From Phytohabitans flavus (GTDB lineage Bacteria > Actinomycetota > Actinomycetes > Mycobacteriales > Micromonosporaceae), in NCBI RefSeq assembly GCF_011764545.1, contig NZ_AP022870.1, positions 3,022,001 to 3,086,000 of the forward strand: a DNA stretch of 64,000 bases. Direction: 5' to 3'. This document shows, in pieces, positions 50,084 to 60,200 of the stretch. The number at the start of each line of letters is the position of its first letter. Within the stretch, counting starts at the first letter, position 1. The notes beneath the pieces are model-generated. The model saw only the letters and a program-made list of their open reading frames with translations, made no database searches and had not been told where the DNA came from. The translations under genes and the position numbers were made by a program.

Positions 50084-51141
50084 CCCTTGAGTTCAAGCTC
50101 AGCTCGACACCGATCACGCTGGCTCCCGGAGTCGAGACGCGGGTCCCGCTTGAGGTGCACAACCGCGCGTCCACCCCGCTGGCGGTACGGGTCTCGGTGG
50201 CCCGCGGCCGGGCCGCCGCCTGGGCGTACGTGGAGCCGCCCGACATCACTGTGGACGCCGGCGGGACGGCGGCCGCCGAGGTGGTCCTGGAGGTCCCCGC
50301 CGACCAGCCACCGAGCCCCGCGCTCGTGCCGTTCACCGTGCACGCCGTCGAGCTCGCGACGGGCGAGCCGGCCGGGTTCGCGAGCGGGCTGCTGACGGTC
50401 GCGGCACCGGTACCCGTGGTCGGGGACCTTGTCGCCCGCGACGGCAAGGCGCACACGTACGACCTGCGGCTGGCCAACGACGGGGCGACCGAGGCGGCGG
50501 TACGCGTCGCGGCCCAGCTCGACCCGCCGTCGGGCGTCGTCACCGTCGAGCCGAGCGACGTGCGGATCGAGCCGGGCGGTTCGGTGACGACGGTGGTCCA
50601 GGCAAAGCCGGGCAGACCCGTCATGGGCGCACCCAAGCCGTACTTCGTCGTCGTCAAGGTCACCGACGCGGCCGACCCCGACCGCCCGCCACTGCTGAAC
50701 GCCACCGGCCGGGGCACCCGCAAGCCGTGGGTGGCCAACTGGCTCGCGGCCACGGTGGCGATCGTCCTCGCCCTCGGCATCACCGCGGTCATAGCGCTGT
50801 CCGGGATCCGCCCGCTGCTGCCCGGCGCCCGGCGCGCGGCGCCAGAGCCCGGTACGTCCGCGCCGGAGGTGGTCACCGTCGGCCGCCCGTACGCCCTGCT
50901 CGACGTCTTCCCGCACCGCGGCGAGGACGGCGGCCGGGCTGCCGCGGAGGCGGCCCAGGCGCGCCTCGCCGGCGCCGGCATGCCGGTACGGCTTGTCGAC
51001 AGCCTCGCGTCGGATGTGCTCGCCGACCAGGGCACCGGCTTCTGGGTGCTGCTTCAGGACGGCTTCCCCAGCGCCGAGGCCGCGCAGGCATTCTGTACAC
51101 AGTGGAAGGTCGTCGCCCCCAAGTGCCAGGTGGCCTCCTGA
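50080..51141 (+). CDS. Ig-like domain membrane protein with SPOR-like C terminus
   Basis: A 353-residue protein with two Ig-like beta domains (residues 1-205), one transmembrane helix near 218-240 (LAATVAIVLALGITAVIALS) and a C-terminal domain of about 95 residues. The latter has the alternating strand/helix pattern of SPOR-like peptidoglycan-binding folds (YALLDVFPHRGED and FWVLLQDGFPSAEAAQAFC). With the N terminus inside, the Ig domains face the cytoplasm and the SPOR-like domain the wall. The start overlaps the lysin stop (GTGA). The gene at 23638 shares this plan. Candidate role: membrane docking of eCIS particles. Confidence 0.7.
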   Translation: MTLEFKLSSTPITLAPGVETRVPLEVHNRASTPLAVRVSVARGRAAAWAYVEPPDITVDAGGTAAAEVVLEVPADQPPSPALVPFTVHAVELATGEPAGFASGLLTVAAPVPVVGDLVARDGKAHTYDLRLANDGATEAAVRVAAQLDPPSGVVTVEPSDVRIEPGGSVTTVVQAKPGRPVMGAPKPYFVVVKVTDAADPDRPPLLNATGRGTRKPWVANWLAATVAIVLALGITAVIALSGIRPLLPGARRAAPEPGTSAPEVVTVGRPYALLDVFPHRGEDGGRAAAEAAQARLAGAGMPVRLVDSLASDVLADQGTGFWVLLQDGFPSAEAAQAFCTQWKVVAPKCQVAS

Positions 51142-51166
51142 CCGCGCCGGCGCGACGAGAGAGCCT

Positions 51167-51184
51167 GGGCGCGTGACTGCGCCC
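51167..51184 (+). terminator. Hairpin after the SPOR-like gene
   Basis: A GC-only 6-bp stem (GGGCGC / GCGCCC) with loop GTGACT, 25 bases after the stop. No T-run follows. Confidence 0.45.
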
Positions 51185-51223
51185 ACCCGCACACCCACGA
51201 CCACGCAGACAAACCAGGAAAAT

Positions 51224-51258
51224 TGAGCTACCGCGATGTCCGCGGTGGTCCAGACCGT
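51224..51258 (+). repeat. Half-copy of the 56-bp palindrome at 13391
   Basis: TGAGCTACCGCGATGTCCGC followed by GGTGGTCC-AGACC matches one arm of 13391-13446 nearly exactly; the complementary second arm is missing. Confidence 0.75.
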
Positions 51259-51545
51259 CGCTCCCGCGGCCTCACCCTCCGTCGTCACACAACCACACAC
51301 GGCCGACTCGGCGGACCCGGGGCGCGCTCGACGCGGGCCTCTCAAGCTGGGCGCGCCAATGCGCCCAGCCCTCGCGCCTCGCGCGAATCGACTCTGGACA
51401 GGCGCCGACACGCGCCGCCCCGTACGACCGCTGGATTGACGCCCACACGCCCATCGCTTGATCAAGCCCCACGACATGATCGAAGTCCGCCGCCGAAGGA
51501 CGGCCCGGCGACGACAGTCGCCCTTGATCGACGAACGGCCTTGCC

Positions 51546-51593
51546 GTCCGTGGCGAGAAATCGCCCTTGGCGGGGCAATTTCTCACCACGGAC
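51546..51593. repeat. GAGAAAT hairpin repeat, copy 2
   Basis: A long inverted repeat whose arms begin GTCCGTGGCGAGAAATCGCCC-like and end in its complement (21 bp arms, two mismatches; loop of 6). It shares GGCAATTTCTCACCACGGAC with 25891-25910. Confidence 0.75.
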
Positions 51594-51794
51594 GCATAGC
51601 CAGCCCGCGCGGCCGCCCTGATCAAGGACCAGCTCCGCGTCGAACGGCGCCGGAGCCGGGCGGGCCGCCAGCGGGTTGTCGGACATCGGACGCGGAGGGT
51701 AAGGCTGCGATGAGCCGCGGTCCACCAGCCGCCAGAGCGGCGCTTTCTGGCGGTTTGTCCGTTGGCCGCAAGGTCAGGTCAAGCCGCTCACCGG

Positions 51795-51840
51795 ATCGTG
51801 GTATTTAGCTGTGCCTATAACAACAGTTCCGTACCACGAT
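51795..51840. repeat. ATCGTGGTA palindrome
   Basis: Arms ATCGTGGTA / TACCACGAT are perfect over 9 bp and partly complementary further in (TTAGCTGT / AACAGTTCC). It looks like the undivided form of the outer arms of the element at 25329-25517. Confidence 0.65.
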
Positions 51841-52028
51841 CCGCTTTCGCCGCCGCGAAGGGCGGGCATTTCGGTCGTGCTGGCCGCTCGGGTGCCCGCG
51901 CTGCGACTCGCCGGCCCGAAGGCGCCGTCCTGGCGCGGAGTCCGCGCGATCGTTCGCCCAGAACCCCCGGCGCCGCGGCGTGTCGCGCAGGTATCGGGCG
52001 AACGATGACCAGCTAGATCGCCACGCGT

Positions 52029-52150
52029 GGGGTTGGGCTTGGATCGCGGACCCGGCAGCGTAGGTCGGGGATCTCGGCGAGCGCCAGCGAGCCGCCGACC
52101 TGCGCGGTGCCCGCGGGAGCATACGGTCAGCGACTGACGCGGACCGGGGA
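52029..52150 (+). repeat. 120-bp dispersed repeat, copy 3 (direct)
   Basis: Near-identical to 25940-26053, in the same orientation, and to the inverted copy at 25108-25228. It ends 8 bases before the stop codon of the minus-strand dynamin gene. Confidence 0.85.
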
Positions 52151-52157
52151 AGAAATC

Positions 52158-53629
52158 CTAGCCGGCGACGGTGGCCAGGACGCCCTCGCAGCTGCGTACC
52201 GCCGCCCTCGCCGCAGTGCGCAGCTCGCGTGCCGAGAAGGGATGCTCGGCGATCACCTGCCACCGCGCGAGGGCCGCCCGCGCGGCCGTGGCGATCCGGG
52301 CCGGGGTCGCGTCGGCGGGCAGGCCGAGGCGGCTGTGCGCGGCGGCGCCCGCACCGCCGAGCAGCAGGTCCATCTCGGCCAGTTGCTCGTCGTTGCCGGG
52401 CAGCCGACCCGAGCGCAGCAGGTGCAGCAGGCGCAGCTCGACGAACTCGTGTGCGCTGGCCCGGATCCGCTCGGCGTCGGCGGCCAGCGGCGAGTCCGGC
52501 GGCAGGCACTCGTCCAGCACGGCCAGCGCCGAGCGGGCCTTGAGCACCTCGCTGCGGCCGACGAACTGCGCGGCGAACACCTCGCGGAGCCGCTCGATGC
52601 CGCTGTGGTCGACGAGCGCGCGGGCCAGGTCGGCCGAGTCGGCCACCTTGCCCTCGCGGATCAGGCTGATGGAGAGCCGTACGCCGAACAGGCCGAGCCG
52701 GTCGAGGGTACGGCGGCGGGCCGGCTCGGAGGCGCCGAAGCGGTCGGCGGTGAGCAGCAGCTCCACCACCTCCGACAGCGGCTCGGCGGCGACCTGGGCG
52801 AGCACCCGGTACTCCTCCTCGCGCAGCGTCGCCCCGGCCGCGCCGAGCAGGCCGGCCACCGGTACGACCACCGGGCACAGCCGGCGCAGCCGCTCGTCGG
52901 TGGCGTACCGGGCGGCCACCCGCGCGGCGGCCTCCATCGCGTCCAGGCGGCAGCCGCCGATCTCGTCGGCGCGCGACAGCACACCGACCGCGTTCACCGG
53001 GGTGCCGTGCGCCAGGCCGTCGCCGTGAAAGGACTCGAGGAACCGCACGTCACTGCCGTGCATGTGGCGCAGCAGGTAGACCACCGCGTCGGTCTGGGCG
53101 GACCGCTCCCCTCGGACTGGAGAAACGCGATCGTGCGCAGCGAGACGTCGGTGCTGAGCGAGGCGATGCCGGGGGTGTCGATCAGGGTGTGCCGGCGCAG
53201 CCGGGCGCTGGGCACCCGCACCTCGAGGTGGTCGACCTCCTCGGCGGGCCGGCCCAGCGAGATCTGCACAGCCCCCGCGACCCGCTGGAACGGGCGCTGC
53301 TCGGCGGCGCCGTCGCGCAGGTGTGCGGTGACCGCGTACGTCGGGCCGTCGGCGTACCAGGTGACGATGCGGGTGCACTCGCCCGCGTCGGTGGCGGCCA
53401 GCTCCTCACCGACGAGGGCATTGAGCAATGTGGACTTGCCCGCCTTGATCTTTCCGGCGATGGCCACCCGCAGCGGCTCGTCGATCCGGCGCCGCGCCTC
53501 GGCCAGCCGGTCGCGCAGGGTCGGGTCGGAAATCTCGGCCGACGCCCACTTCAGCAGCGTCCGGACCTCGTCGAGCAGCCGGCCACCGCCTGCCCCGCCC
53601 ACGCCACGTCCGTACCCGTCGTCGGTCAT
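52158..53629 (-). CDS. Dynamin-like GTPase B (frameshifted)
   Basis: The second of two adjacent dynamin-type GTPases. P-loop AIAGKIKAGKSTLLNALVG, switch region ECTRIVTWY, DTPG motif (HTLIDTPGIASLSTDVSLRT) and LSRADEIGG (variant G4) are visible; the C terminus is helical without an obvious membrane segment. The frame breaks near 53112 after LQSEG; adding one G to the GAGGGGAGCGG run yields LQSEGERSAQTDAVVYLLRH and a 490-residue protein. Its ATG overlaps the stop of gene A (ATGA), so the pair is co-translated, like IniA/IniC or DynA/DynB pairs that remodel or repair actinobacterial membranes. Confidence 0.75.
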
Positions 53630-55442
53630 ACCGCGGCCAACTGTTCCAGGCGGCGCCCCTGCTCCGCCAGGGTCGCGGCGCGGCGGTGCCGCTCGTCCGG
53701 CGAGAGGGCCGCCGTTTCGCGTACGGCGGCGGCGGTGGCCGCGGCGGAGCGCTCCACCTCCTGCGCGCGGGCCGCGAACTCGTCGCGCAGGAACCGCTGG
53801 GTGCGCCGCACCGCTTCGCGCGAGTCGCGGCTGAGGTGGAAGCCGACGTCGTCGACGTAGCGGCGCAACTCGCTCTTGGCCTGCGCCTGGCGCTGCTGCA
53901 CCTGCCGCTCGCGCTCCATCCGCATGAGGCGGCGGCCCAGCGTCATGCCGGCGAGCAGGCCCAGCGGCGCGGCGACCGCGACGCTGAACATGGCACCCAT
54001 CGCGCCGAGGATGTAGAAGCCGCCGTAGCTGAGGCGTGCCGCGGTGAACGCCCCCACGAACTTCTGGAGGCCGCTCTTGTGGAAGCTGACGTCGAGCTCG
54101 TCGACCTTGCGCAGCGCCAGATCCGGTGACGGCAGGTCGACGTCGAGCCCGTCGTACTCGATGCCGAACTGCTCGGCCACGTCGCGGGCGAGCTGCTCGG
54201 TCCGGCTGACCAGCAGCATCAGGTTGTCCACGGCGGCCGCGGTGGCCTCCCGCGCAGCCCAGGCCTGGAAGTCGCGCCACGTGTCGCGCGGGTCGGACTC
54301 GTCCAGCAGCTCCTCGCCCTTGCGGACCATCAGCCGCAGCCGCTCGCGCAGGTCGTGGTCGATGTCGGCGGTGAGGTCCTGGATGCCGTCGCCGAGGACG
54401 GTCCGCCAGGATCCGCCGCCGAGCTGGGCACTGCGCCGGGACTTCTCGACGTAGCGCTGGGCGATCTGGGGTGCGGCGGCCGGGGCGGCGGCCGCGGCCT
54501 GCTCCGCCTGGACCCGCTCGCGCAGCTGGGCGACGACGAAGGCGAGCTCGTCGCGGGCCGCGGCCAGCCTGGACGCGACGGCGTCACCGAGGACCTCGCG
54601 ACGCAACACGTCCACGAGCCGGGGGAACGCGGACTCCTCGTTGAGCGTGACGCTGTTCTTCGCGTGCGCGTGCATCCGCAGGAACGACGACACGGCCAGG
54701 ATCGGGACGTCCAGGCCGGCGCGGGCCAGGTGGCCCTGGTTGATCTCCACGATGCGGCGCCACTCGGCGTACAGGTCGATCTTGGTCACCACGCAGAACA
54801 CGCGGGGCAGCGCTCCAGCGTACGGCGGAGGAACTCGACCTCCGGCGCGGTGAGCTCCTGCGCGGCGTCGGTGACGAACAGGGCCGCGCCGGCCAGCGGC
54901 AGCATCGCGAGCGTGACGTTGCCCTGCGCGGAGTCCAGACCGCCGACCCCGGGCGTGTCGACAAAGGACAGGCCGGACTCGAGCAGCCGGCGGTCGAGGC
55001 GAACCTCCACACTGCGCGGTGCGGGCTCGTCCTCGCCGGTCGGAGCACCCTCCGTGACGTACCGGCGCAGGTCCTCGATCGCGAGCGGCACCGACTCCAG
55101 GGTGCCGTCCGGTCCGGGCAGCTGCCGGGTCGCCGAGGGCGGGCGGCCGAAGCGCAGCACCGTCGGCACGGCGGTGACGATGTCCGCGTCCACGGGGCAG
55201 ATGTCGGTGCGCAACAGGGCGTTGACCAGCGTGCTCTTGCCCTGCTTGAACTCGCCCACCACCGCCACGACGACGTCGTCGGCGCGCAGCCGCTCGGCGG
55301 CGCGGTCGAGCCGCTCCGCCAGATCCGGTCGGTCGGCTTGGACGGCCAGCAGCCGAGCGTCGGCGAACTCCGCGAGAAGACCGTCGACCGGGCTGGCCCG
55401 CCGCGCCGCCGTGGGCGTCACCGTGGCCAACCGCTCCCCCAC
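53626..55442 (-). CDS. Dynamin-like GTPase A (frameshifted)
   Basis: A bacterial dynamin of about 605 residues after frame repair. P-loop VVGEFKQGKSTLVNALL, switch TAVPTVLRFG, SFVDTPGVGGLDSAQGN, and TKID (VVTKIDLYAEW) make a complete GTPase; a hydrophobic hairpin (FYILGAMGAMFSVAVAAPLG, LLAGMTLG) near residue 500 is the likely membrane paddle, within helical coiled regions. The frame breaks near 54815: adding one C to CTGCCCCGCGTG converts CPACSAW-stop into CPRVFCVVTKID. The start is uncertain (GTG 55442 or TTG 55484). It forms a couple with gene B. The location directly downstream of the formate dehydrogenase genes may be incidental. Confidence 0.78.
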
Positions 55443-55502
55443 ATCGTCCCCGCAGGCTGTACAAACCTTACGCGGCGAAGTCAACGGCTGCCTACGGCGC
55501 CC

Positions 55503-56464
55503 TCACTCCCCGGACGCCGGCCGGCGCGCTCGCTGCGGCACGACCGTGTACTTCGGATCGCGCGCCGAGGCGATCCCGCCCGCGTAGATGCCGAACCGGG
55601 TCGCCGCCGACGCGGCCAGCAAGGCGACGCCGGACAGTGCCGAGACGAGCCGGCTGTGCCGGCCGAGCACCGCGCCAGCCATCCCGGCGGCGCCGACCAC
55701 CCGCCCGGCGCGTAGCAGCCGGCCGGCCCGCCCGGTCCGGTAGGGCTCGCTGAGCAGGTCGAGCCCCCGTTCGAGCCGCCGTATACCGGCGAGCTCCAGG
55801 GCCGCACCGGCGACGGCGAGCCGGCGAGCGGGCGCCGACTCGGCCAGCGGCGCGGCGATCAGGGCGGCACCGGCCCCGCTGGCCAGTGCGCTGCCGGCGA
55901 AGAGGCGCGGCAGGTACGGATACGCCTCGTGCCAGGACGGCACGGCGGTGTCGGCGAGCAGCACCGACGTGTACGTCGCCAGCGCGGGCGCCACCGCGGC
56001 GGCGGCGAACCCGGCGACCCGCCCGGCCGGCGGCAACACCGTCCGGACCAGACCCAAGGGCCGTGCCTGGGCAGCCATGGCACGACCTCGCTCGCCGCGG
56101 CCACACCGGACGCGGTACTGAACACGGCGATGATCCACGTCCCCATCGACAGCGGAGACGTTGGTTTCGCTACCCGCAGCAGGTGGTGGAAGCGGTCCGG
56201 CCGGCCGAGGTCGTGGATCAGGAGGGAGATGCTCGTGCCGATCGCGCCGAACGCGGTCGCCCGGCCGGCACGGCGTAACGCGGGACGCCCGGTCAGGTCG
56301 GCGCCAGCGGCCAGCAGTGCGGCACCGGCGGCGAGGCCACCGGTGAAGAGGTAGGCCGGGATCCCGCGCCCCCAGACGGGCGCCTTGATGATGGGCCGGC
56401 CGTAGTACGACGTGAACTCGGCCGGTGGCACTGTCGCCTGCTCGCCGCCCTCCTTCCGGCTCAC
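55503..56464 (-). CDS. NrfD-like membrane anchor of formate dehydrogenase (frameshifted)
   Basis: A polytopic quinone-reducing subunit of the NrfD/PsrC type. The N-terminal half has GIPAYLFTGGLAAGAALLAA and the LIHDLGRPDRFHHLLRVAKP signature typical of NrfD quinol sites. The frame breaks near 56080 after VVPWLP; one extra C in CTGCCCAGG links it to QARPLGLVRTVLPPAG and the remaining helices, giving 320 residues. The GTG start overlaps the fdhB stop (GTGA). It would pass formate electrons to menaquinone, replacing the cytochrome b subunit of FDH-N. Confidence 0.78.
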
Positions 56465-57288
56465 GACGGCGACCGCCAGATGAACGCGGCCGCCACGGCG
56501 GCCGCCATGGTCAGCGCGGCGAGGCCCGCTTGCCGCCACATCCTGGGCAGGTCGCGGGTGGTGACCACCGGGTCGGGCGGCAGCCCGTACACCTCGGGCT
56601 CGTCGAGAAGCAGGAAGAACGCGCCGTCGCCACCGACGCCGTCGCCCGGGTCGTGGCCGTAGAGCCGCGCCTCCGGTACGCCGTCGGCGTGCAGCCGCTC
56701 GACCCGCCGCTCCGCCCGCTCGCGCAGCTCGTCGAGGCGCCCGTACTGGATCGACTCCGTGGGGCAGGCCTGGGCGCAGGCCGGCGTCATCCCCGCGCCG
56801 ATGCGGTCGTAGCAGAGCGTGCACTTCCACGCCCGGCCGTCGTTCTCCCGCTTGTCGATCACGCCGTACGGGCACGCCGGTATGCAGTTTCCGCAGCCGT
56901 TGCAGATGTCCTCCTGCACCACGACAGTCTCGAACTCGGTGCGGAACAGCGCGCCCGTCGGGCAGACGTCGAGGCAGGCGGCGTGGGTGCAGTGCTTGCA
57001 GACGTCCGACATCATCAGCCAGCGGAAGTCGGAGCGCCCGTCCGCGCTGCCGTTCTGGCCGGGCGGGTGCGACCCGGGCATGCCCAGAAAATCCGGCGCG
57101 GGCCGCGGCTGCTCCACGAAGGCGACGTGACGCCAGGAGTTGGCGGTCAGCGCCCCCGTGTTGTCGAACGACATGCCGAGCAGGTTGAGCCCGTGACTGG
57201 GTACCTCGTTCCATTCCTTGCAGGCCACCTCGCACGCCTTGCAGCCGATGCAGACGCTCGTATCGGTGAAGAACCCCATCCGGTCCAT
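56461..57288 (-). CDS. fdhB: Formate dehydrogenase iron-sulfur subunit
   Basis: A 275-residue ferredoxin-type subunit with four [4Fe-4S] motifs: CIGCKACEVACKEWN, CKHCTHAACLDVCPTGA, CNGCGNCIPACPYG and the split CTLCYDRI / CAQACPTESI. A C-terminal hydrophobic helix (LAALTMAAAVAAAFIW) anchors it to the membrane, as in FdnH. It relays electrons from the selenoprotein FdhA to the NrfD-type anchor. It lies 3 bases after fdhA and overlaps the next gene. Confidence 0.93.
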   Translation of the reverse strand: MDRMGFFTDTSVCIGCKACEVACKEWNEVPSHGLNLLGMSFDNTGALTANSWRHVAFVEQPRPAPDFLGMPGSHPPGQNGSADGRSDFRWLMMSDVCKHCTHAACLDVCPTGALFRTEFETVVVQEDICNGCGNCIPACPYGVIDKRENDGRAWKCTLCYDRIGAGMTPACAQACPTESIQYGRLDELRERAERRVERLHADGVPEARLYGHDPGDGVGGDGAFFLLLDEPEVYGLPPDPVVTTRDLPRMWRQAGLAALTMAAAVAAAFIWRSPS

Positions 57289-57291
57289 GCC

Positions 57292-60200
57292 TCAGTCCTC
57301 CCGATGCGGGTCAGTGGTGACGATCGGGGACCGCCGCTCCGGCGTCACCCCGGCCCGCCGGTGGTACTCGGCGATGTAGTCGCGCAGTGCTGGGCCGGTG
57401 GGCCGCCGCCCGGGCCGGATGTCGCAGGTGCCGACCTTGTTCTCCTGGATCAGGACGTTCGGGTCGAGGACGATCCCGAACAGGTCGTTGGCCGAGTCGC
57501 CCCGGGTCAGCCCTTGGCCACCCCAGTGGTACGGCACCCAGATCTGGTGCAGCACCCGCCCGCCGACCCGCAGCGGCGTGATCCGCTCGGTGACCACCAC
57601 CCGTGCCTCGATCGCCGACCGCAGGGTGACGAGGTGGGCCCAGCCGAGGTGCTCCAGCCCCCGCTCGGCCGCCAGCTCCGGCGACACCTCGACGAACATC
57701 GCCGGCTGTAGCTCCGCCAGGTAACGCAGGTTTCGGCTCATCCCGCCGGCGGTGTGGTGCTCGGTGAGCCGGCCGACCGCCAAGACGTACGGGAAGACGT
57801 CGCTGTGCGCCTCGGGCGGGCTCGGGTTGAGCTGGTTGTCCGGCCGCTGGTACGCCCGGCGGGCCGGGTTCGCCTGCTGCCCGTAGAGCGGGTTGCGGAT
57901 CGGCGACTCGACCGGCTCGTAGTGCGTGGGCAGCGGCCCGTCGATCAGCCCGCTGGGCACGTACAGCCATGCCTTCCCGTCCGCCTGCATGATGAACGCG
58001 TCGTCCCCGGCGAGCCCCGCCGGACCTGTCGCGCCCTCGGGCGGGCGGTACTCCGGATGCTTGGTCGGCTCGAAGTCGGGCACGTCCGGCCCGATCCACT
58101 TGCCCTGCTTGTCGTCCCACCGGATGTACGCCTTGCGCTCGCTCCACGGCCGGCCCTGCGGATCGGCCGAGGCCCGGTTGTAGAGGATGCGGCGGTTCAA
58201 CGGCCACGACCAGCCCCACTCGAGGGCAACCCAGCTCTGCTCGCTGCCGGGCTTGCGGCGCGCGGCCTGGTTCACACCGTCGGCGTACACCCCCGTGTAG
58301 ATCCAGCAGCCGACCGCCGTCGATCCGTCATCCCGAGCCTGGACGTACGTCGACAGCGGTTTGCCGGTCGCCACCTCGTACCCGTTGAGTTCCTTGAGCA
58401 CCGCCTCGGCGCTCGGGTCGCTCTCCGCACCGCTCTCCGGGTAGTCCCAGGTCAGGTCCAGGATCGCGCGGTCGCGGGCCTGCGTGGAGCCGGCCAGCTT
58501 CCGCCGGATGATCCGCCCGAGGTGGTAGAAGAACCACAGCTCGGAGCGGGCGTCGCCCGGTGGTTCGACCGCCTTTTCCCGCCACTGCAACAGCCGCTGA
58601 GTCTGGGTGAAGGTGCCCTCCTTCTCCACGTGCGAGGCCGCCGGGAGGAAGAACACCTCGGTGGCGCACCGTTCCGGTACCACCTCGCCGGTGGCCACCT
58701 CGGGTCCGTCCTTCCAGAACGTGGCGCTTTCGATCATGAAGAGGTCGCGGACCACCAGCCAGTCCAGGTTCGCCATGCCGAGTCGCTGCGCCCGGCCGTG
58801 CGCCGACCCGACCGCCGGGTTCTGGCCGAGCAGGAAATACCCCTTCACCGTGCCGTCGATCATGCTCAGCGCGGTCTCGTACGTGCCGTGGTCACCGGTC
58901 ATCCGGGGCAGGTAGTCGTAGCAGTAGTCGTTGTCCGCCGTTGCCGCGTCGCCCCAGTACGCCTTGAGCAGGCTCGTCGCGTACGCGCGTGCGCTCGCCC
59001 AGAAGCCCTTCTGGTCCGGCGCGCTCATGCTGCCGACCCACGCGTCGAACGTGGGGTGCAGCGCGTGGTGCGGCATCGGCAGGTACCCGGGCAGCAGGTT
59101 GAACAGCGTCGGGACGTCGGTGGAGCCCTGGATGCTGGCGTGCCCGCGCAGGGCCAGGATCCCGCCGCCCGGCCGGCCCATGTTGCCCAGCAGCGCCTGG
59201 ATGATCGCGCCGGTGCGGATGTACTGCACGCCGACGCTGTGCTGGGTCCAGCCCACCGAGTAGACGAGCGCGGTCGTGCGCTCCCGCCCGGAGTTGCGGG
59301 TCCACGCCTCGCACACCGCCTGGAACGCCTCCCGCGAGACCCCACACGTGGCCTCGACCACCTCAGGTGTGTACCGGGCGAAGTGGCGCTTCAGGATCTG
59401 GTACACGCAACGCGGATCCCGCAGCGTCTCGTCGCGGCGGTGGTCGCCCGCGGCCAACGGTGGTCCGTGCGACTCGTGCAGCAGCGGGCCCGCCGTCGCC
59501 CGCTGGTTGTTCGTGTCCGCCCCACCGGCGGTCAGCGTCGGCTGGCCCTCGTACTGCCACGTCGTCGAGTCGTAGGCGTGCCGGTCCGGCTTGAACCCGG
59601 AGAACAGCCCGTCGATGTCCTCCGCGTCCCGGAAGTCCTCGCTGATGATCGTGGCCGCGTTGGTGTACGCCAGCACGTACTCCCGGAAGTCGAGCTCGTT
59701 GGCGAGGATGTAGTTGACGATCCCGCCGAGGAACGCGATGTCGGTACCGGCCCGGATCGGCACGTACCGGTCCGCCAGGGCACTCGTCCGGGTAAACCGA
59801 GGGTCGACGTGGATGACCGTGGCGCCGCGGTCCTTGGCCTCCATGACCCACTGGAAGCCGACCGGGTGGCACTCGGCCATGTTCGAGCCCTGGATGATGA
59901 TGCAGTCCGCGTTGGCGAGATCCTGCTGGAACGTCGTGGCGCCGCCGCGACCGAAGCTGGTCCCCAGACCGGGGACGGTGGCGGAGTGTCAAATCCGCGC
60001 CTGGTTCTCGATCTGTAGCGCCCCCAGCGCCGTGAAAAGCTTCTTGATCAGGTAGTTCTCTTCGTTGTCCAGCGTGGCGCCGCCGAGGCTGGCGAAGCCC
60101 AGGGTGCGATGGAGGGGACGGCCGTCGGAGTCGACGTCCTCCCAGGTCGCGTCGCGGGCCGCGATGACCCGGTCGGCGATCATGTCCATCGCGGTGGCGA

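Larger units (their letters stand above)
51142..52157. other. Gene-free repeat island at the other edge of the eCIS block
   Basis: About 1 kb with no believable gene. In order it holds a terminator hairpin (51167-51184), a half-copy of the 13391 palindrome (51224), the GAGAAAT hairpin repeat (51546-51593), an ATCGTGGTA palindrome (51795-51840) and a 120-bp repeat copy (52029-52150). Between them I see only GC-rich sequence with GATCAAG-type motifs. The repeat families match those at 25053-26072. Confidence 0.7.

Noticed and set aside
59989..59991. fdhA as a pseudogene interrupted by a stop
   Set aside because: The TGA sits in the exact Sec context, has a SECIS hairpin and lies near selA/selB, so recoding explains it.
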